A stretch of 10,893 nt of DNA. It comes from Planctomycetota bacterium (lineage in GTDB: Bacteria > Planctomycetota > Phycisphaerae > WQYP01). Positions 7,372 through 10,893 of the stretch are shown here, piece after piece. Location of the stretch: the NCBI GenBank assembly GCA_021828935.1, contig JAJZCU010000031.1, positions 1 to 10,893 on the forward strand, given 5' to 3'. The position numbers and the translations under genes are program-made. Within the stretch, counting starts at the first letter, position 1; every line of letters begins with the position of its first letter. The notes under the pieces were generated by a model. It had not been told where the DNA came from and made no database searches. It saw nothing but the letters and a program-made list of their open reading frames with translations.

Positions 7372-7427
7372 TCCGCAATAATTGCGTCGCACGGCGCTCG
7401 ATGAACTACCAAAACACGATCATGCGG

Positions 7428-7455
7428 ACCGCGGATGACGCGGATGACCGCGGAT
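7428..7455. repeat. Tandem ACCGCGGAT units
   Basis: ACCGCGGAT occurs at 7428-7436 and 7447-7455, 19 bases apart, with GACGCGGATG between them. The core is the same as the arms of the dispersed repeat, so this is probably a degenerate half-copy of that element. Confidence 0.5.
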
Positions 7456-7580
7456 ACGACGTGGATAAGGTGCGCTTTGGCCCACCGCGGTCAGTATAAA
7501 ACGCTAGCGGGAACCAACCCATCCTGCGCCACAACTCGTAACATAGTATGACTTAACGGCAAATTCACGCCACAACTCAG

Positions 7581-7625
7581 CACATATTATGTGTACCGCT
7601 GCGTCAGATCAGGTACAATGCGTGC
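7581..7625 (+). promoter_or_regulatory. hipBA promoter and candidate operators
   Basis: TACAAT at 7614-7619 is a good -10 box; transcription would begin near 7626, the first base of the hipB ATG, so the message may be leaderless. No ribosome binding site precedes that ATG. No clear -35 is visible. Two inverted repeats overlap the promoter: CACATA-T-TATGTG at 7581-7593, and TGTACC (7592-7597) with GGTACA (7612-7617) across 14 bases. Their half-sites are about two helical turns apart, as expected for a dimeric repressor. HipB-type antitoxins are known to repress their own operon through inverted repeats, which fits. Confidence 0.5.
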
Positions 7626-7937
7626 ATGAATGTCGCGCCACTGCTTTCGTTTACGACCCCAACGCAAGTCGCTTCGGATTTGGCCGCCCGGGTGCGTAGG
7701 TTGCGTTTGGAGCAACAATGGACCCGGCGAACCTTGGCATTGCGATCGGGAGTATCCATGGGTTCGCTGGAGCGTTTTGAGCGAAGCGGACGGATTTCGC
7801 TGCAGAGTCTACTTAAAATTTCGCACGCTTTGGGGCGCCTTCCTGAGTTTGACCTGCTGTTGCAGCCGCCGCCAGCGGAAAGCATTGAGGCCATGGAACT
7901 ACGCGAACAGCCCCGCCGGCAACGGGGGCGGAAATGA
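7626..7937 (+). CDS. hipB: HipB-like XRE-family antitoxin
   Basis: The 103-residue protein has an XRE/Cro-type helix-turn-helix at about residues 18-75. LAARVRRLRLEQQWTRRTLA is followed by the recognition-helix region RSGVSMGSLERFERSG, then ISLQSLLKISHALG. In the HipBA family the antitoxin binds DNA as a dimer, neutralises the HipA kinase and represses the operon. The C-terminal tail is proline-rich and basic (EQPRRQRGRK), probably flexible. ATG at 7626 is preferred from the helix-turn-helix spacing and the promoter position. The stop overlaps the hipA start as ATGA. The pairing with a recognisable HipA makes the assignment strong, although the family level (HipB) is inferred from context. 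Confidence 0.88.
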   Translation: MNVAPLLSFTTPTQVASDLAARVRRLRLEQQWTRRTLALRSGVSMGSLERFERSGRISLQSLLKISHALGRLPEFDLLLQPPPAESIEAMELREQPRRQRGRK

Positions 7938-9187
7938 AAAAAATTCTGGTACACTTTTCGCGCGGGGGCGCGGCGCCGGAGTCAGTGTCCCCCGACTTGG
8001 TGGTGGGTCAATTAGCTCAGGATCGGAACGGCGTTTATTTTCAGTACAACGCGGAGTTTCTGGCCACCGGTTTCAATCTGTCCCCCATCCGACTGCCGTT
8101 TCAGCGCGGCGTGCATACCCATTCTGATTTGCAATTCGGGCCGTTGCCGGGGCTATTTGATGATTCGCTTCCCGATGGGTGGGGGCGTTTGCTGATGGAC
8201 CGTCACTTTGCGGCTCTGGGGTTGAACCCCGAAAGCCAGAGCCCGCTTGACCGGCTAAGCTGGCTGGCAACCGGAACCATGGGCGCATTGACATACCATC
8301 CGCCATCGGGACGGGAAAGCGCAGCTGACGCCATTTTAAGCTTGCATGATCTCGCCAGGCAGTCAGAACAGGTGCTTTCGGGCCAGGCCCAGGATGTCCT
8401 GCCGGCACTGCTTTGCGCCGGCGGCTCGCCCGGCGGCGCGCGGCCCAAGGTGCTGGTGGGGGTGCGCGGAGACCAACTGCTTTCCGGGGAGGGGGATCTG
8501 CCCGCGGGTTTTGAGCACTGGATCTTAAAATTTTCCGGCGCGGTTGATCAGGCCGACGCTGGGATGGTGGAATATGCTTATATGCAGATGGCGTCGGCAG
8601 CGGGCCTCGTCACGCCGCCCGTACGCCTGTTCAAAGTAAGCCGAACCAGGCGGAAAGCGGAAAACTTCTTCGCCGTTCGGCGCTTTGACCGACGCGGCAA
8701 TCGCCGATTTCATGTTCACACTTTCGGCAATCTGATCCAATCGAATTTCCGCATCCCTTCATGCGATTATCTGCAGTTGTTGCGAACAGCCAGCGTGCTT
8801 ACCGGCCACCATGGGGACGTGCTGGCGGCCTTCCGGCAAATGGTATTCAACGTCCTGGCGCATAACCGCGATGATCATGTCAAAAACTTCGCGTTTCTGT
8901 TTGATGATGTGGCGCGGCAATGGCGGTTGTCTCCAGCCTATGACGTGTCATGGTCCGCCGGACCGGGAGGCGAGCATACCATGACCATTGGCGGCGAAGG
9001 GAGATATCCCGCGATTAAGCATTTCCATTCGTTGGCGGAACAGGCCGGGATTTCACGCCGCGAGGTGGCGGAAATTATCGAACAGGTGCAAGCGGCCATT
9101 GGCCAATGGCCGCGCTGGGCCGATGAGGCGGGCGTCGGCCGCCGGCGCATTAGCGCCATTGCGGCCACTTTTCCGGCCCTCCATTGA
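7934..9187 (+). CDS. hipA: HipA-like serine/threonine kinase toxin
   Basis: HipA kinases phosphorylate a cellular target (glutamyl-tRNA synthetase in E. coli) and stop growth. The 417-residue product is close to the usual length and has both halves. The N-terminal subdomain includes FGPLPGLFDDSLPDGWGRLL at 68-87. The Gly-rich loop is GGSPGGARPK at 163-172, with Ser165 at the position of the regulatory autophosphorylated serine. ATP-binding residues lie in WILKFSG (Lys199) and MVEYAYM (Glu213). The catalytic Asp313 is in NVLAHNRDDHVKNFAF, and the metal-binding Asp337 is in LSPAYDVSW. All key residues are present, so the toxin is probably active. It overlaps hipB by ATGA. The repeat copies on both sides suggest an accessory module. 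Confidence 0.95.
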   Translation: MKKILVHFSRGGAAPESVSPDLVVGQLAQDRNGVYFQYNAEFLATGFNLSPIRLPFQRGVHTHSDLQFGPLPGLFDDSLPDGWGRLLMDRHFAALGLNPESQSPLDRLSWLATGTMGALTYHPPSGRESAADAILSLHDLARQSEQVLSGQAQDVLPALLCAGGSPGGARPKVLVGVRGDQLLSGEGDLPAGFEHWILKFSGAVDQADAGMVEYAYMQMASAAGLVTPPVRLFKVSRTRRKAENFFAVRRFDRRGNRRFHVHTFGNLIQSNFRIPSCDYLQLLRTASVLTGHHGDVLAAFRQMVFNVLAHNRDDHVKNFAFLFDDVARQWRLSPAYDVSWSAGPGGEHTMTIGGEGRYPAIKHFHSLAEQAGISRREVAEIIEQVQAAIGQWPRWADEAGVGRRRISAIAATFPALH

Positions 9188-9354
9188 CTAGTGCGAGGTG
9201 ATCGCAACGGGCGGGGAGAGCTGGCCTGGGCGATAAAAAGCATATTCCATACTTCTCATTATTTTATTGCACCGCGGCAACCTCTTGCGTCCATGCCTTG
9301 TCATTCCCCACATTGCCGGCTCACGCCCTCTCTCCGTCGTCTCCTTGTCGGCTC

Positions 9355-9410
9355 GGCGCTCTCTGCGCCTCAGCGTTTTATTAAATAACCGCGGAGTCGC
9401 GGAGAGCGCC
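9355..9410. repeat. Imperfect 24-bp inverted repeat with 8-base loop
   Basis: The arms at 9355-9378 and 9387-9410 pair at 20 of 24 positions, plus one G-T pair, around the AT-rich loop TATTAAAT. The arms carry GGCGCTCTC at one end and its inverse GAGAGCGCC at the other. It is GC-rich with an AT loop, like short intergenic hairpin elements. It could block transcription from either side of this convergent gap. Confidence 0.75.
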
Positions 9411-9514
9411 CAGAATGACTTGCAAGGCGATATCTCGCAAGAATCAACACTAATTTATTCCAGCCACGCTCATAAATCAAAGCCGCATTGTAATTAGGGC
9501 GCGGCGACCAGACG

Positions 9515-9635
9515 AACCGCGGATGACGCTGATGCGACGAAGTGGACGATGGTGAGCGGCCTCCCGTCGTCCCTATCCGCGACATCCGCGTAATCCGCGG
9601 TTTAATTATATTGATACCGAATCGCGGTCTTGCCG
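9515..9635. repeat. Dispersed palindromic repeat, copy B
   Basis: The ends form a 20-base inverted repeat, with arms at 9515-9534 and 9583-9602 pairing at 18 of 20 positions and outer core AACCGCGGAT/ATCCGCGGTT. The AT-rich tail to 9635 is shared with copy A (42 of 43 bases from 9593). Copy B looks more complete than copy A. No transposase is encoded within, so movement would depend on an enzyme encoded elsewhere. Confidence 0.8.
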
Positions 9636-9702
9636 TGTAATAAAATCGGCCCGGAAAATGCAATGCAAGCGGACGATATGGCCACCCCCCCATTGGGCCT
9701 TT

Positions 9703-10893
9703 TTACTTCCGCCGATATAGCACCACCGTTTGCTGAGGCCTTACGCGCAGCGCGGCGCCGTGGACGGTTTTCCCGTTCACGAGATTCTTCGACCGCGCCA
9801 ATGCCGCCGGTATTTTCAGCGAATAAGTTTTGTTGTGGGTAGTATTCATAGCAATTAAATAACGACCGAAGCGCAGGCGGTAGAAATAGGCCCGGCCGAT
9901 ATATGGCCACTGTTGGGCGCTGGTAGGCGGTAATGGCTTGGCGGCAAGGCTTTCGCTTTCGCATACCATGCCGGGACGGACAGCGCAGTGCGGGGGCCGT
10001 AGTGCCAGGTCATGCCAATCAGCGATTTTAATGAGCGGAGAAACTGATTGTTCGCCAGGCACTGCTGCGCATATCCCAAGGCCTGCGGGTCTTGTTGGCC
10101 CAGCGCCGCAGCGGTTTGCAGGCCGTAGCCGAACCCGAGCGTATCACCATACGCAATGGCCGCAGGGTACAAATCGTGCCGCCAACCAATGACTTCATCC
10201 ACGCGCATGCAGCGGAAGCCCTTGGAATCGGGGGATGGCGGGCGGAAGAATGAACGTGCGTGGACAATTAATTCATAGCGTTTTTTCAGGGCGGCGGTTT
10301 TCCCGGCCTGCCACATCCAGCGGCCCAATTTTGAATTTCGCCATAAGTGCCCACAAACCCCAGTTCCCGCGTTAAACCCGCGCGGGTGACCACGGTGTAG
10401 TGCCGGCCAAATGGCCATTCCCAGCCATGCGCGGTTTTGCTGCCGCGGTACGGCGCCAATCCCATGCCAATATTAAGAAAATTCAGCGCCTTCTTTTGAG
10501 ACAGCGCCAGCCGGGGGTCCACAATCTCCAGGCCGCGGTTGCAAAGATACACATTTAATTCAGCAATCATGCACTGGTTGGAATAGTACCGCAGATTGCG
10601 TTCCAAAAAATCGCGGCCGGCTTTCAGCAGCCGTCCCCGGGCCGCATACCGCGGAACTTTCCGGCCATTAACGGTGAGGCTTCTGCGCAAAAACGGCTTT
10701 ATCTGTGGGGCCAGCCGACTGTACCATTGGACCGGCTCGAATAATGCGCGGTGGTACAGAGGGGGAGACAGCAACATCCCGGCCGAGATTAAGAACCCGG
10801 AAGTAGCGCCGTGGCGGATGGCCACGGCGGCGCCATCAGCCCTTCAACAATGCCTTCAATGGCCGCGAGCCGTGCAGCAATCGTACAAGAGGT
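9703..10893 (-). pseudogene. Frameshifted 3' part of a large gene, possibly a carbohydrate-active or lyase-like protein
   Basis: Three minus-strand frames read as one protein in relay. From the window edge, one frame gives RLAAIEGIVEGLMA, then shifts near 10826-10835 into AVAIRHGATSGFLISAG. That frame runs to about 10330 and shifts in an AAAA run (TYGEIQ to LGRWMWQAGKTAALKKRYEL). It continues to about 9970 and shifts again to a frame ending at TAA 9703-9705. The spliced product exceeds 370 residues and its N-terminus lies outside the window. Helical Tyr/Trp-rich segments are followed by a C-terminus (FGRYLIAMNTTHNKTYSLK) that recalls the closing beta-sandwich of some glycoside hydrolases. That likeness is an impression only. 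Three shifts in 1.2 kb, beside 8 kb of intact genes, favour real decay, but assembly error is possible. Confidence 0.65.

Larger units (their letters stand above)
7171..7625. other. Repeat-rich intergenic region upstream of hipBA
   Basis: No convincing gene lies in these 455 bases; the short open frames have repeat-derived composition. The region holds a perfect hairpin (7243-7259), a copy of a dispersed palindromic repeat (7273-7371), a cluster of CCGCGG units (7428-7491), a 41-bp-period direct repeat (7527-7593) and the hipBA control region (7581-7625). The palindromic ACCGCGGT at 7484-7491 belongs to the same sequence family. Confidence 0.6.
9188..9702. other. Repeat-rich intergenic region between convergent hipA and the broken gene
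   Basis: These 515 bases hold no convincing gene. They contain a long imperfect hairpin at 9355-9410 and copy B of the dispersed repeat at 9515-9635. The transcription units on either side converge here, yet no clear stem followed by a T-run is seen on either strand. Confidence 0.6.

Noticed and set aside
7178..7381. Open frame of 67 residues after the lipoprotein gene
   Set aside because: It is translated from the hairpin and repeat copy A; the Arg/Thr/Pro-rich composition comes from the repeats.
7428..7491. Possible CRISPR-like or iteron array of CCGCGG units
   Set aside because: Only two close units with a 19-base period and no equal-length spacers; it fits a degenerate copy of the dispersed repeat better.
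9630..9842. Plus-strand 70-residue open frame
   Set aside because: It begins in repeat copy B and runs antisense through the broken minus-strand gene, with no ribosome binding site; a shadow frame.

Overview
The window is about 10.9 kb of bacterial DNA with moderately high GC. It carries short gene clusters joined by ATGA stop/start overlaps, a lipoprotein signal (so a diderm envelope is likely), and spacers full of palindromic CCGCGG-type repeats. The style suggests an uncultured Planctomycetota or other PVC-group bacterium. That is an impression only; no rRNA or tRNA is present to fix the taxonomy.

Layout. Bases 3-137 are the 3' end of an upstream gene. A membrane-anchored protein of unknown function follows (192-950). 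Then comes a confusing stretch (951-1312) where no single frame is convincing. Bases 1339-3964 hold a tight three-gene operon: an ABC/OLD-like ATPase of the DUF3696 type, a PIN-fold nuclease candidate, and an ATP-dependent RNA ligase, each joined to the next by an ATGA overlap. After a 230-bp spacer with a GC-rich hairpin and a TATAAT box come glyA (serine hydroxymethyltransferase), trpB (tryptophan synthase beta) and a small lipoprotein, all overlapping. A repeat-rich spacer (7171-7625) precedes a hipB-hipA toxin-antitoxin pair. A second repeat-rich spacer (9188-9702) follows, carrying another copy of the same repeat. On the minus strand, 9703-10893 is the 3' part of a large gene broken by at least three frameshifts.

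The most interesting unit is the ATPase / PIN / RNA ligase operon. An ATPase sensor joined to a nuclease is a common plan for phage-defence and stress modules. Here the third gene is a ligase whose substrate chemistry (5'-phosphate, 3'-OH) matches the ends that PIN nucleases leave. This suggests a cut-and-reseal RNA module. The PIN gene also ends in a run of A's containing A AAA AAG, the heptamer used for -1 frameshifting in E. coli dnaX. A -1 shift there would fuse the nuclease to the ligase.

The accessory character of the region (toxin-antitoxin pair, repeats, a decayed gene, a candidate defence operon) contrasts with the housekeeping glyA-trpB pair in its centre.
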